64,000 nucleotides of DNA from Meghimatium bilineatum (GCA_034231615.1 CM067306.1:32125363-32189362); one strand, 5' to 3'. Numbered from the stretch's first letter, positions 44,901 to 55,272 are shown. Numbers and translations are program-made. Notes: generated by a model from the sequence alone, not told the origin.

Positions 44901-47236
44901 CCGCAATAATAGCATGGAAAATATGTCTCAGAAGAGTGGAAATTGATTGTGTGTTCTTGGAAATCTGCTGCTTTTAAACTAGTGAATAAACAATTGAATC
45001 CACAGACAAAAAAATTTGGGGTTGTTACAGATTGCTGCCTGCTGCCTATCACATCCTGGGTTGTCTTCTCAGGGGAGTGAAACGGTGATGACTGTAGAGG
45101 TTGAGGGGGAAGCATGGAAGAAGGCTCACCATTACCTGGTTTGAAAATTGGTCTCTCTGGTCCCAAAAAAGATAACACTTCTAGTTCTTTTTCCTGATCA
45201 CATGATGGAACTATAGCAGAATTTGATTCAACAATGTCTCCATCAGCAACTTTCTCAAGATCATATTCATGATCTTCCATATTCTGAAGGGAGTATGAAG
45301 CCACAATTTTGAGGCCAGAAATACAAGAAGTGTCAATGTCTGACTTTAGGGATGATGATCCATTGTCAATGTCTGACTTTAGAGATGATGATCTGTTGTC
45401 AACATCTGATGTTAGGGTTGACAGTCCAGCAGTATCCGTGTTTGACTTTAAACATAAGGGTCCGGTATCATTGTCTGACTTTAAAGCCAAGGATTTGGTA
45501 TCAGTGTTTGACTTTAAAGTTAAAGATTCAGTATTAGTGTCTGACTTTAAAGCTAAGGAACCAGTATCTTCATCTGACTTTAAAGTTGAAGATTCAGTAT
45601 CAGCATCTGGCTTTAAAGCCACGGATCCAGAAGTTAATACTGCTCTAAGTTTTGAAAAGCCACAATTTTGTTGATTTTCTGAGAAATTTTGATGTTCTAA
45701 AGTTTGTTGATTTTCTGAGATTTGTTGATTTTCTACCACTTCTTTTATACCATGGTATATCTGGGCTGTTTTCTCAGACTTGTTATCTTCAGAAATGTGT
45801 ACATTGCTATCAGAACTTTGATGTGTCTCAGCCAAGTTCTGTTGACTTTGATCTGAGTCAGTCATATTATAGTCACTGTTGTCAGCATCCCGTTTTTTTT
45901 TCTTATCTGGATCTTTTTCTAGAGGCACTTTCCCTGCTACTTTGGCCATAAAATCAATAGTGCCAGAGCTTGTAACTTCCCTGATCAGAGCTTTAGCTTT
46001 CCGCAAAGCTCTCAAAGCGCAACTCATTTTGGCACCATTATGCGTCTTGAGAACATGTCTAGTGATTTCTTTGCGGTTGACAAAACACTCTTTGCAGTAG
46101 AGACACTGGTATGGTCGAACCATGAGATGACACATGAGGTGTTCCTCAAAGCTGTGCCCAGAACCAGAATAATTGCATTCTTTGCAGAGAAATGTTTTTT
46201 TGTCTATATCTAGACTAATAGTTATTTTTACTTTCTCTTCATCTACCTCATTATCACAGGAATGGTTATCCAGGGAACGTTTATCCCTCATGACCAGTGA
46301 ACACTTCATACATTTGAATTTAACCGGTTTATCATTGAACTGGTCAGTTGTTAAATTATCATGTGGTTCATGACTTGTCTTATCACAGTCTTCAGACTCT
46401 ACAACATTCTTGGAATCACAAATTTTCTTCTGGGAAAAACTATCGGGGTCTTCATTCTTGGAATCACAAATTCTCACTGATCTGCTTTGTGCAGACTCAA
46501 AACAAGCACCATCTCTTTCTTCCATTTTGTCATCTTCTGAACCATCTTCATTGTTTATTTTCCTAAATCCATCAACTTTAATTTCATTAGATTCTGATGA
46601 CATATCCAACTTTTCAATTGCATTGAATTGTCTACAACGCAGATCATTCATTTTTATTTGTGTTATATCTTCTACTGTGGTGTTGCAGATAGTATTATTG
46701 GCATCATCTCTGCTCTCTTTGCTTATTTGATCATTTGTTTTAGGGTTGATGTACCTAGTGTTAATTTCAGGACTCAAACACACATCCTTATCAACCCGAC
46801 TAGCAGCATCACAATTTCTGATTCCTACACTAGTCACTTGAGCATTTACAGTGGTTCTCTCATGTTCTAAAACAACTTTGAAAACCTCCTGATCAGAAAC
46901 AACATCAGCAGTTGCTACATCAACATATTCCAAAACATTTCTATTTTTACCACCAGAACATTCTCCAGCACTTCTCATGTTTATTGAATATTCTTCTGTA
47001 TATACTGCTGAAACATCCTGACCAACACCTCTGCTACTTTGCCCCGCACACAAATTCTGAACTGAAATTTTTCCATCAAGTGAACCATCTATCTCATTTG
47101 TGCCCCTATCATCCATATCGACTACTTTTCCCACATTCTCACTTGTGATTCTAGAACTTAAATTCTCTGACTTCTCTACATATTTCTGCATGGATGTCCA
47201 ATCAAATGAGCTGTTACTTGAAAAATGTGGCTCCAT
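41930..47236 (-). CDS. giant C2H2 zinc-finger protein, exon 1 (start)
   Basis: A 5307-nt coding exon (1769 residues) with donor CTGAAG|GTAATC. The start is ATG at 47236 (MEPHFSSNSSFDW): an in-frame TAA lies eight codons upstream (47261-47263) with no ATG between. The first about 320 residues are acidic and finger-free. Fingers start at CMKCSLVMRDKRS (incomplete), CKECNYSG.., CLYCKECFVNRKE... Residues about 545-650 are low-complexity xDTxSLxLKS repeats. A second cluster runs from CGFNCLFTS.. to CPHCPSKATDRK.., a third from CKHCTFIARDF.. to CERCDYMTRHK.., and then single pairs. The duplicated module begins at about 1575 (SLDAKLRCLY) and its second copy at about 1726 (LDEKISCLY). The exon ends between that copy's two fingers. 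A lysine-rich KKKKRD is a possible nuclear signal. Confidence 0.93.
45305..45640 (-). repeat. coding low-complexity repeats in exon 1
   Basis: Nine or so imperfect 33-36-nt units encoding xDTxSLxLKS(D/N). The DNA word GACTTTA recurs in most units. In frame throughout, so length changes here alter the linker without breaking the protein. Confidence 0.9.
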
Positions 47237-47281
47237 TTTATTTGACGTCAACAATATCAGTTATGATAGTAAGTATAATAC
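47237..47281 (-). other. 5' untranslated part of exon 1 and putative acceptor
   Basis: ACTCCACAG precedes 47281 on the minus strand after a T/A-rich tract, so a 5' untranslated intron may end here. The upstream first exon was not located. Confidence 0.4.
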
Positions 47282-47329
47282 CTGTGGAGTAAACAATAAT
47301 AACAATTAATTATTATAATAAATTTTTTT

Positions 47330-47600
47330 TTTAAATAAAGTTATAAATTTTTTTTAAATAAGGAGCGAAATAGTTTTAACATGTAGAAAATAAAAAAGGA
47401 GATAAAGTAATAAAGTTTTTTAACATGTAAAAAATAAAAAAGGAAATAAAGTTTTAACATGTAAAAAATAAAAAAGGAAATAAAGTTTTAACATGTAAAA
47501 AAATAAAAAAAAGGAAATAAAGTTTCAACATGTAGAAAAACGGAAATAAAACTAAGTTTAATCATGTAAAAAAAAAATAAAGAAGGAAGTTGAGTTTTAA
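47330..47600. repeat. AT-rich tandem repeat upstream of exon 1
   Basis: Six imperfect units around AAAGTTTTAACATGTAAAAA and AATAAAAAAGGAAAT, 34-50 bp each, ending about 100 bp from the start codon. Confidence 0.85.
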
Positions 47601-47714
47601 CAGTTAACAAAATGTAAGCAAAGAAATTAATAGTTGTAAAATTAAGTCAATAAACAATATACAAATATATTTGCAAACTACAACCAAAAACATGCTTCAT
47701 AGTTATAAGAAACA

Positions 47715-48390
47715 AGGAGAAATTGAGCTCTGGAACTTCAACTGAAGCTTCAGAGAACTGTTTCCTAAACTCTGGAGATTCGACTAGCATTTCCTGAATT
47801 CCAGAGCTTCAACTAGTGTTTCCTGAGCTCTGGAGCCACCACATATAATAGATCTACATCAGTCTGGCTGGCAAGATAAAAAGGTTTTAAGGGCTGTATT
47901 TGTCACACAGGCTGTATTTTTCCCACCACTGATGTTGGTCTGAGGTATTTTTTAGTTGAAGCTCCAAAGCTGAGAAAGTATTTCTTCTTCAGCGTTCATT
48001 CTTAAACTTCAACTGGATCTACCTTGTAGCAGGACTATGGTCCTACTAGATTTCCAGCAGGATGTAGTCCACAGAATGGAATGGCGTTGTGTCACCATTT
48101 TATTTGCGTCAATGGCCCAACACATTCGTCTTTGGCGGGAGAAATTATTTGAATCTCCAGAGCTCATGAAACAATTGAAGCTCCAAAGTTCAGGAAACAC
48201 TAGTTGAATTTTCAAAGCTCAGGAAACAGTTGAAGATTCGTTGCTCAGGAAACTGTTGAAGCTCCAGAGCTCAAGAATCACTATTTGAAGCTCCGGCGTT
48301 CAGGAAACACTACTTGAATCTCCATATTTCATGAAACACTACTTGAATCTCCAGAGTTCAGGAAACACTACTTGAATCTCCAGGGGACTA
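47715..48390. repeat. inverted minisatellite arms around a subfamily A copy
   Basis: 47715-47850 carries units such as CTCTGGAGATTCGACTAG and TTTCCTGAGCTCTGGAGC. 48150-48390 carries the reverse complement, GAATCTCCAGAGCTCATG and CAGGAAACACTACTTGAATC, in eight or so units. A subfamily A repeat (47980-48135) sits between them. Confidence 0.8.
47980..48135 (-). repeat. dispersed repeat, subfamily A
   Basis: TTCTTCTTCAGCGTTCATTC, TTTCCAGCAGGATGTAGTCC and TTTGCGTCAATGGCCCAACA. Confidence 0.9.
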
Positions 48391-48653
48391 AAAACGTTTT
48401 TGCTTTTTTGTCCCCTCCCCCGACATTTCTAGAAACAATATCCTTCATGGAAAGACAGCGGCCATATTCTTTGCACCCAGAACTAGAAGTTCAGACCCCT
48501 TTGCCACACACAGACTATAGCCCACATATACACATACCTCAGTTTATTACGGGATGTGTCCACACACATTCTAATATTTTTAATATTCGACTTGATTTCA
48601 TACAGCTTCCATACGCATATATTTAAAAAAATATGCAGTCTGATACCGATGAT

Positions 48654-48756
48654 TCGATCTGCGCTCAACGCACTGAAAGTCCCTACCCCAAGGGTCTTCC
48701 AGGGGATGTTGAAGGTGGGGATGGGGGCCTCTCAGTGCGTTGCGCGCAGATTGAAG
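48654..48756. repeat. 103-bp hairpin
   Basis: Arms GATCTGCGCTCAACGCACTG and TCAGTGCGTTGCGCGCAGAT pair almost fully, and pairing extends inward through CCCTACCCC against GGGGATGGGGG. GC-rich in an AT-rich surround, 1.4 kb upstream of the zinc-finger start codon. Could be a MITE or an RNA hairpin; undetermined. Confidence 0.8.
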
Positions 48757-49059
48757 GATTATGCGCTTGTATGCACCTTTAGAGAAAGTTCATTTCGTTA
48801 AATAACGAAATAACTATCGTTTGTTTCGCTAAAAGCGTGGACACATTATCCCATAAAGTACCCATACTGTTTTTATGCCATACATATAAGCTAAACTAAA
48901 CAAAGATATATAAATATAAAAAACCGCGTATATAAATATACGCTGACTGCTTAAGGAAACAGTAATGACTCATTATTTGGTGCCTTGCCATGACCAATCG
49001 TCAATATAAAACCTGGTAGGCTCTTTAGAAAGCAGCTTTCTAAATCGATTGATTTGACT

Positions 49060-49135
49060 TTCCTTGTAATTTTAACTGTCGACACAAAGTGACCAATGAA
49101 AACCATGGGGAAAAAATCAAAAGGAATCACTTCAG
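49060..49135. repeat. imperfect palindrome, family G
   Basis: TTTGACTTTCCTTGTAATTT faces GTGACCAATGAAAACCATGG..AAAATCAAAAGG. Related copies are at 49228-49322, 50340-50435, 53180-53215 (half), 61378-61455 and 62978-63058. Confidence 0.6.
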
Positions 49136-49227
49136 AAGATTATTTTGCGATGCGCCAAAGGTCTTATATTGACGATTGGTCACCGTTTATCGTGTCTTTC
49201 TTCAATTAAACATCCATTGTCCTTCTA

Positions 49228-49322
49228 AATTGACGCATTTGACTTTTCCCGTGATTTTCATTGGTCGCTATGTACATACACTTTGTGTCGACATTGAAAA
49301 TCACGTAAACAGTCAAAAGGAT
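49228..49322. repeat. imperfect palindrome, family G
   Basis: TTTGACTTTTCCCGTGATTT then TCATTGGTCGC on the left; CATTGAAAATCACGTAAACA then GTCAAAAGG on the right, around ACACTTTGTGT. Confidence 0.7.
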
Positions 49323-49574
49323 GGTTCTCAATTTATCATGCAGGTCTTATAATTCCGATTGTCACGTTTCAGCGTGACTAAATATGTTAATCTTTGTATC
49401 TGGGTGGGAAAGACTCCTTGGTTCATAACGACAGGAAACCACTCCACTCTCCTGATAAAACATCTGCAGCCCCACTTGGAGGTCAGGAAAAGTTCATGAC
49501 TGGAGAAACAGGCCAAAAATAAACTTACATGTGTCCCTCTACAATTATGCAGTCCAAATGATTCATTTTACAAT

Positions 49575-49855
49575 AACCCTTCTTCTTCTTCTGCGTTCGT
49601 TCTCAAACTCCTGCAGATTAGCAGGATGTAGTCCGGAGAACGGAATGCGTTGTGTCATGGTTTACAGCATTACTGCGATATCTGCGCCTTTCGGCCTGAC
49701 ATATCGACTTCAGCATGACTTTGGGTCACTGACCCTATATGGGATGGGACAGCCAACGCCTTAACCTCCTTAGTCGCCTTTTACGACATGCGTGGAAGGT
49801 AAACAGTGTTGATATTCTTTGCTCCCCTTTCAGGCCCTGGCAACACACCGGCGCA
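49575..49855 (-). repeat. dispersed repeat, subfamily B, full-length
   Basis: TTCTTCTTCTGCGTTCGTTC, GCAGGATGTAGTCCGGAGAA, CGCCTTTTACGACATGCGTG and CAGGCCCTGGCAACACACCG. About as well preserved as 22605-22900. Confidence 0.92.
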
Positions 49856-49912
49856 ATAACCCTTCTAAGTGAAGTACTTTGATTTTCCCCTTAATTTTCA
49901 TTGGTCAATTAC

Positions 49913-50065
49913 CGCTGAAGTCGGTCGTGCCTGACCATTGTCGCAAATACAACGGCAGCACAACCTATTTTCCGTTTCCTGGACTACATCCTGCCATGCT
50001 GGTAATTTAATAGGGTCATTGCCCTAATATACGAGAGATTTTAGTTGGAGTTTAAAAACGAAAAA
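49913..50065 (+). repeat. dispersed repeat, subfamily A, diverged
   Basis: CCGCTGAAGTCGGTCGTGCC, CTGGACTACATCCTGCC and GAGAGATTTTAGTTGGAGTT. Confidence 0.65.
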
Positions 50066-50339
50066 AATAATATCAATGAAAATCATCGTAAAAATCAAAT
50101 TGTGTCACTTTAGAATGATGATTCATAACGGATCATTTGGACTGTATAATCGACCAAGGACACGACAAACACCTAAGTCCTGGTTGCTTTAACTGTTGAG
50201 ATTTTCTAAGGGCCATACTACATTCTGCACCTATGTGAACTAGTGATTCTTGTTCGTGATTGGAAACAAAGCGCACGTCATCAAATAACATGACCGTATA
50301 CAGAATTAGACATATTGGTTAATTGGTAATCCGATCATG

Positions 50340-50435
50340 TTAATGATTCATTTGACTATTCCGGTGATTATCATTGATCAAATGATTATACTTTGCGTGA
50401 CAGCCAACGAAAATCAAGGTAACATTCAAATAGAT
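50340..50435. repeat. imperfect palindrome, family G
   Basis: CATTTGACTATTCCGGTGAT then TATCATTGATC on the left; AACGAAAATCAAGGTAACAT then TCAAATAG on the right. Confidence 0.6.
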
Positions 50436-50511
50436 CATTACGAAGGCTGAATTTCCAATTAGACAAATTGGTCTTATGCCGTAGACGGCCATGCCAAAAA
50501 CCATGCTAAGA

Positions 50512-50690
50512 CCAGTGTTTCTCGCCTCCTGAGAGACTGCGGCCGGTATTTTTTTTTTTTAAATAATTTTTTTAGTTAATAAACCTGGTTCAAACAAGTT
50601 CTATATACTCATAGACATTTCAAGGTGAAGTATTCGCGGTCCGGCAGGCATATTGCCGCGGCCAGCGGTTGAGAAGTCCACTAATTCACA
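50512..50690. mobile_element. candidate hAT-type MITE
   Basis: Left end CAGTGTTTCTCGCCTCCTGA..GCGGCCGG and right end CGCGGCCAGCGGTTGAGAAG are loosely inverted, around a poly-T stretch. No clear 8-bp target duplication seen. Confidence 0.4.
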
Positions 50691-50737
50691 ATATCACAAA
50701 GTTCAGAACACAGTGAAGAGCAATATTCTAAAGCCGT

Positions 50738-51110
50738 GTGATTCAACAAAAATCAGAAATAAATGTTACCGATACAAAACTAAGAACGTTTAACTCAAAT
50801 GTGAAAGCAGTGATGTTTTATGGTTCAATTCCATCACATAATATCACTGCCGAAGCAAAAACTCTCATCAAAAGAAAATACATACATGGAGTCGGAGAAC
50901 AGGTAGTAAATTTCCACATGTGAGGTTCAACAGATCACAGCAAACTACAATTTTTAGGCTCTACACAGGACACGGTGGACTACAAGCACATCTTAACAAA
51001 ATAAAGGTTGCCCAAAATGATCTATGTCATGTCAAAAGGGTCTCCAGACGTTAGAACACATTCGCAGACGTCCACTCTTCGACCACTTGCGGACTAAATA
51101 TGTCCCCAAG
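50738..51110 (+). mobile_element. LINE ORF2 fragments (two pieces)
   Basis: 50750-50830 encodes TKLRTFNSNVKAVMFYGS, a reverse-transcriptase thumb block. 50950-51110 encodes TIFRLYTGHGGLQAHLNKIK and, in another frame, LEHIRRRPLFDHLRTKY, the zinc-knuckle end of an RNase H LINE. Decayed. Confidence 0.65.
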
Positions 51111-51454
51111 AGAAAAATCTGACGGTAAAGCTGTGGAGCAACCTTGGAGAACCCCTTCTGACGACGTAATTCATGGAGGCAATGCAACCCTCCTGCCAGT
51201 ATAGACTTCTTATAAGCATCAGAAACTGATCGCAGAAGAAGTATGGCTCAGAAACATGAACAAGGATACAACCATAGAACAAGGATACAACCATAGAACT
51301 ACAATCTTCCATCAATGGATGCCTGTTTAGAATACAAGGATATTGATCAGATCAAAATCAGAAATGAAGAAGGGACTCGTCATAGAATGAACTGAACCTC
51401 CAATCTGTTGCAGATACGTGAAAGAGAATAACTCCACAAATGTTCACTGTATTC

Positions 51455-51610
51455 ATGCCGTAAGAGAGGCAACTAATGTGTTTGTGTAGTAGAGTTGTCT
51501 GTCCATCCAATAGGATCCAAAAGTAACCCAGAATTTGAATGCGTTACTAGCAGTGGTTCCCAAACATTTACCGTTGACTTTCCCCTTGGACATTGTGCAA
51601 AGTCCATACG
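51455..51610. repeat. subfamily B fragment and hAT-like end
   Basis: ATGCCGTAAGAGAGGCAACT (subfamily B, plus) is followed at 51551 by CAGTGGTTCCCAAACATTTA, a typical hAT terminal sequence. Confidence 0.5.
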
Positions 51611-51694
51611 CCTCCATTCACCTAATACATAAATTTAACCCCACACATACAGGACATGCGCCTTACAAAAACTGCTGAATGAACTGTCTTACCA

Positions 51695-52085
51695 GTATAT
51701 AGTTATTATGCAGTGGATACCCTCTCACTGTGGAATACCCAGAAATGAAAAAGCAGACCAAATGGCTAAGGAAGGTGCTGACGAATACCAACCAGATGTA
51801 CCAATCATCAACCATCAGGAAAAAAACAGATGATCAAGTCAATAAGAAAGCCACAAACACCAACACAAGATGACTATCACATTATGATCACATTATAATA
51901 ACGATTCCGCAGTCACATGTACACACAATTCAAGATTGGCAACACGACCATGTGTACATGTGGATAGGCAACTCACAGTACCAAGCATATACTTCAAGAT
52001 TGTTCTGAGGATTAAACTCTGAGGCAGACATATTGACCAGAGAAAACAACACTAGAATAAAAACTTTAGGGGCCACTATATGAAC
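51695..52085 (+). mobile_element. LINE RNase H / zinc-knuckle relic
   Basis: QWIPSHCGIPRNEKADQMAK then EGADEYQPDVPIINHQ, the same family as 34590-35710 (QCGIAGNERADQLAKEGA), followed by HMYTQFKIGNTTMCTCG and KHILQDCSED. Several stops and frameshifts. Confidence 0.8.
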
Positions 52086-52234
52086 TACAAAAGACTGAGT
52101 TTTATTCAGGAGACCTAATTACAGATATAGACATGTTTCAAGTGAATGAAAGAAGAAGAATAGTGAAACGACGAATACATGGTTTGGATAAGTATGCCGA
52201 CATTATTCCTTGTCAAAGCGATACTACATAGAAT

Positions 52235-52740
52235 AGTCGAAGGTGGAAGAAGCAGAAGACAAAGGTAAGCATGAACAGACAACATCAAGGACTGGGCATG
52301 GCAAAACTTTACCTTATTCCTTTGCATTGCTGAAAATATAAACCGACGAAGGGATGTGTTTTGATATATCCGGTGTAGTACCCCTACTTTCCTGATTGTG
52401 TGCTGATGCATCTAATGTGGTACCCCTACGATCCTATGTGTTGATGCATCCAATATGGTACCCCTACGTTTCTTATTGTGTGTTGATGCATCCAATATGG
52501 TACTACTACGATCCTCAATGTGTATTGATGCACACAATATGGTACCCCTACGATCCTCACTGTATGTTGATGCACCCAATGTGGTACCACTACGATCCTC
52601 ACTGTGTGTTGATGCATTCATGTGGTATCTCGACGTTCCTGAATGTGTGTGTTGATGCATCTAATATGGTACCCCTACGATCTCCACTGTGTGTTGATGC
52701 ATCCAATGTGGCACTTCTACGACCATGTCAGGTATGAGAT
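52235..52740 (+). mobile_element. LINE 3' end with amplified terminal array (family E)
   Basis: 52235-52330 holds the NIKDW..-type ORF2 end. 52385-52740 is a tandem array of about eight units of 40-47 bp (TGTGTTGATGCATCCAATAT then GGTACCCCTACGATCCTCA). The unit is the LINE's own last segment (VDAS.. through the 3' end). Confidence 0.8.
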
Positions 52741-53562
52741 TATGGCTATGGATGGAATAACCAATAGAAACCATTGTAAAACAGGCATTGTTGTGGAACC
52801 AACATGGAAAGAGGATGAAAGAGAAATTGAAAGACCTAGAAGCAATAACTAAAGATAGTTCGAAATGGAAGATTCCTAGGCAGCTTTCCTAAAAGTGCTG
52901 TACTTGCCATTCTGGGCAATAAAAGGTTGATCAATGTCGCAATAAATAAAACGGGATAAGTGTGTTGATGACATACGCTCCGCAGAGAATTTATAAAAAG
53001 TGTATAAATAGAAATAGTGAACAACATATGATTACGTGGGAAAAGTGTGCACTGAATGAGACCGTTGACATTAAAGACATCTGTACATAAAGTAAATATG
53101 ACCTGGAAGGCTGATTTATTATTTCCGTGAATATTCTTGGTAGGCCTTGGCTTTTTCGGCATGCGACTTCAAGTATATAAATAGTGACCAATGAAAATAA
53201 CGACAACAATGAAAAAAATAAGGAATGAAGTCTTGTTAAGTTCTGTTGACAGGTCTATACTAGCGCCCGGTCATGTCTAAATCCCACGGATAGCTCAAAT
53301 GACATTTCTGAGACCTGATTAGACATGAAGTTAACAAGAGAAACAGGCAGATGCTCTTTGGAGATGATATGACAAGGAGGAGGGGGTGAGGTTTAACAGA
53401 GGATAAAGTTAATGGAGAGAGCAACACGGAGGTCACAAATCGATAATGAATAACGTAACATCCTGGCGTGGAAATGTCCAAGAATTTCTTATGGTATGAG
53501 ACCACTGACTTAGTTTCGTAATATAGATCTTTGTTTCGGTTCATAATAATTAGAAGAAATTA
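52741..53562. other. intergenic, mostly unrecognised
   Basis: Contains half of a family G palindrome at 53180-53215 (GACCAATGAAAATAAC). No gene supported. Confidence 0.4.
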
Positions 53563-53722
53563 ACCGCCGAAGACGGATGTGTCGGGTCATTTACGCAAAT
53601 AAAAGGGCGACACAATGCATTTCCATTCTTTGGGCTGCATCCTGCTGGAAATCTAATAGGACCACTGTCCTGCTACAGGAGAGATCCAGCGGGAGTTTAA
53701 GAACGAACGCTGAAGAAGAAGC
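53563..53722 (+). repeat. dispersed repeat, subfamily A, full-length
   Basis: CCGCCGAAGACGGATGTGTC, GCATCCTGCTGGAAATCTAA, CAGCGGGAGTTTAAGAACGA and an end in GCTGAAGAAGAAG. Shows the true 5' to 3' orientation of the family. Confidence 0.92.
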
Positions 53723-53744
53723 AATTAAGCTTTTTTGTTTTACC

Positions 53745-54035
53745 AGTTTCATTTTTCATATCCTGAAAATTCCACCTCGGTGATGTGTAATGGTGGTCTT
53801 TCCATAGTGGTGGTTTCATACCCACACAACTCGAACTCAAGCGATGTGCAATGGTGGTCTTTCCATAGTGGTGGTTTCATACCCACAAAACTCGAACTCC
53901 CAGCGATGTGCAATGGTGATTTTTCTAGTTGTGGTTTCATACCTATAAAACTCCAATTCTCAGAGATTTGAAATGGTGAATTTTCCAGTGTTGATTTCAC
54001 ACCCAAAAAATCTTAAATTCTCAGCGATATGTAAC
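53745..54035. repeat. 60-bp minisatellite
   Basis: Four to five units of 60-61 bp (GCGATGTGCAATGGTGGTCT, then GGTGGTTTCATACCCACAAA and ACTCGAACTC), diverging to the right, followed by a poly-C run at 54048. Confidence 0.93.
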
Positions 54036-54479
54036 GGTTTAAGAACACCCCCCCCCCCCAAACTGGTATGGTAAAAACAATTATATAGCTGGAATGTTGT
54101 GGGTGGCTTCCAAAAGATGATGAAATAATCTATTTAGTTGTAAGTAGGTAGCTCTTGACAGCTAATAATTCATTTTAGACAAAAAAACAAGTTCTCATTT
54201 CTGTAACTGAGGCGACACCTGGACTCATAGTTGTCTCAATGGCATGTAAAGAGAGGCTGTATGTGTGCATGTAGCGAGGCATTCCAGTGCGCAAGTATCC
54301 CAGGAATACCACGTGCTGTCAGAAACACACCATACACATCTGGGCCGCTAACACATCGGTTAGTGTCCTACACACTTCGGTAAAATGTCCGCTGGTCTGC
54401 ATCTCAACGTCATCTATAGTGACAATAGATTACAATGTACAGTATTTTCTTTTTCACATGTGTCAGATTATATCCAACC

Positions 54480-54845
54480 CAACTTTTCTTAGTCGCCAAC
54501 TACGACATACATCGAAAGAAAACTGTGGCCCTATTCTTTACAACCCCAGGCAACCGAGACCTGGTCCCACCTTCTTATCCGTGTCCCTCAAAGGGTTCAA
54601 AAGTAGCAAAGGATTGACTTTACTGTATTCGGTTTCCCATATGTACTCAACACTCTCAATGAAGCGGGAAGCCGCCGGCCGAGATGCACTCACAGCACTT
54701 AACCTCAAACGATAGTCCACAGGAATCTCCGAAAAAACTCACCTTGTACACAAGACGACACGAGTCGGATTCGAACCCACGACCTCTTGAACACAAGACG
54801 AACAGCTTAACCACTAATCTCGGGAGATTTCCGTGTTTCTCAGTT
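54480..54845 (-). repeat. tRNA-derived SINE
   Basis: On the minus strand, 54835-54765 reads GATTAGTGGTTAAGCTG (box A-like) and GGGTTCGAATCCGACTC (box B), a tRNA head lacking a good acceptor stem. About 220 bp downstream is GTATGTCGTAGTTGGCGACT, resembling the GTCGTAAAAGGCGACT core of subfamily B, which supports a SINE with a conserved central domain. Confidence 0.6.
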
Positions 54846-55147
54846 TAGAAGGGTAATCGTGAACACTTGATTCGTGACCATCAACAGTACCGGTGAGCAC
54901 GGTCGTGATTGATTACCCCACGCTACAAAAGCTTGTGATAATTCGATTATGTAGTCGGCCGATTTCTGTTTGGGCGTCTACACATAGATTGCCTTGCTGG
55001 ACTAGTGTTTGTTCTTTATATGCTTGACCTCTAACACACTACTATTCACCTATCCATCTGTTGCTTTCCCCTGCTGTATCCACAATGTGGCCTATGGGTA
55101 GGTGTGAAATCCCAGCCGCCTACTTAGATGTGAATGGTGTGTATTAT

Positions 55148-55272
55148 TATTATTCTGCGTTCGTTCTCAAACTCCTGCAGATTAGCAGGATGTAGTCCGG
55201 AGAACGGAGTGCGTTGTTTCATGGTTTACAGCATTGCTGCGATATCTGCGCCTTTCGGACTGACACATGCAA
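55148..55272 (-). repeat. dispersed repeat, subfamily B (half)
   Basis: TTCTGCGTTCGTTCTCAAAC, AGCAGGATGTAGTCCGGAGA and TATCTGCGCCTTTCGGACTG; the GTCGCC half is absent. Confidence 0.9.

Larger units (their letters stand above)
19432..47236 (-). other. gene model: eight-exon, 3191-residue C2H2 zinc-finger protein
   Basis: Coding exons in order are 47236-41930, 40336-40165, 38120-36183, 30931-30645, 28351-28080, 25678-25559, 22197-22004 and 20717-19432. Every junction has AG acceptor and GT donor dinucleotides and matching phase (0, 1, 1, 0, 2, 2, 1), and the lengths add to 9576 nt. About 34 C2H2 fingers are spread along the chain, most of the divergent Cxx C-[FY]-S/T type and not linked by TGEKP, unlike KRAB or Kruppel arrays. 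The layout (a giant exon, scattered fingers, HPGxP-like words after fingers) is reminiscent of vertebrate ZNF462, but I cannot establish orthology. Nuclear DNA-binding or chromatin function is expected from the family. Confidence 0.88.

Noticed and set aside
47237..47254. Upstream TTG start for the zinc-finger protein
   Set aside because: The frame is open back to a TAA at 47261-47263, but the first ATG is at 47236; TTG initiation is not needed.
54765..54840. tRNA gene
   Set aside because: Box A and box B are present but acceptor and anticodon stems do not pair; part of a SINE.
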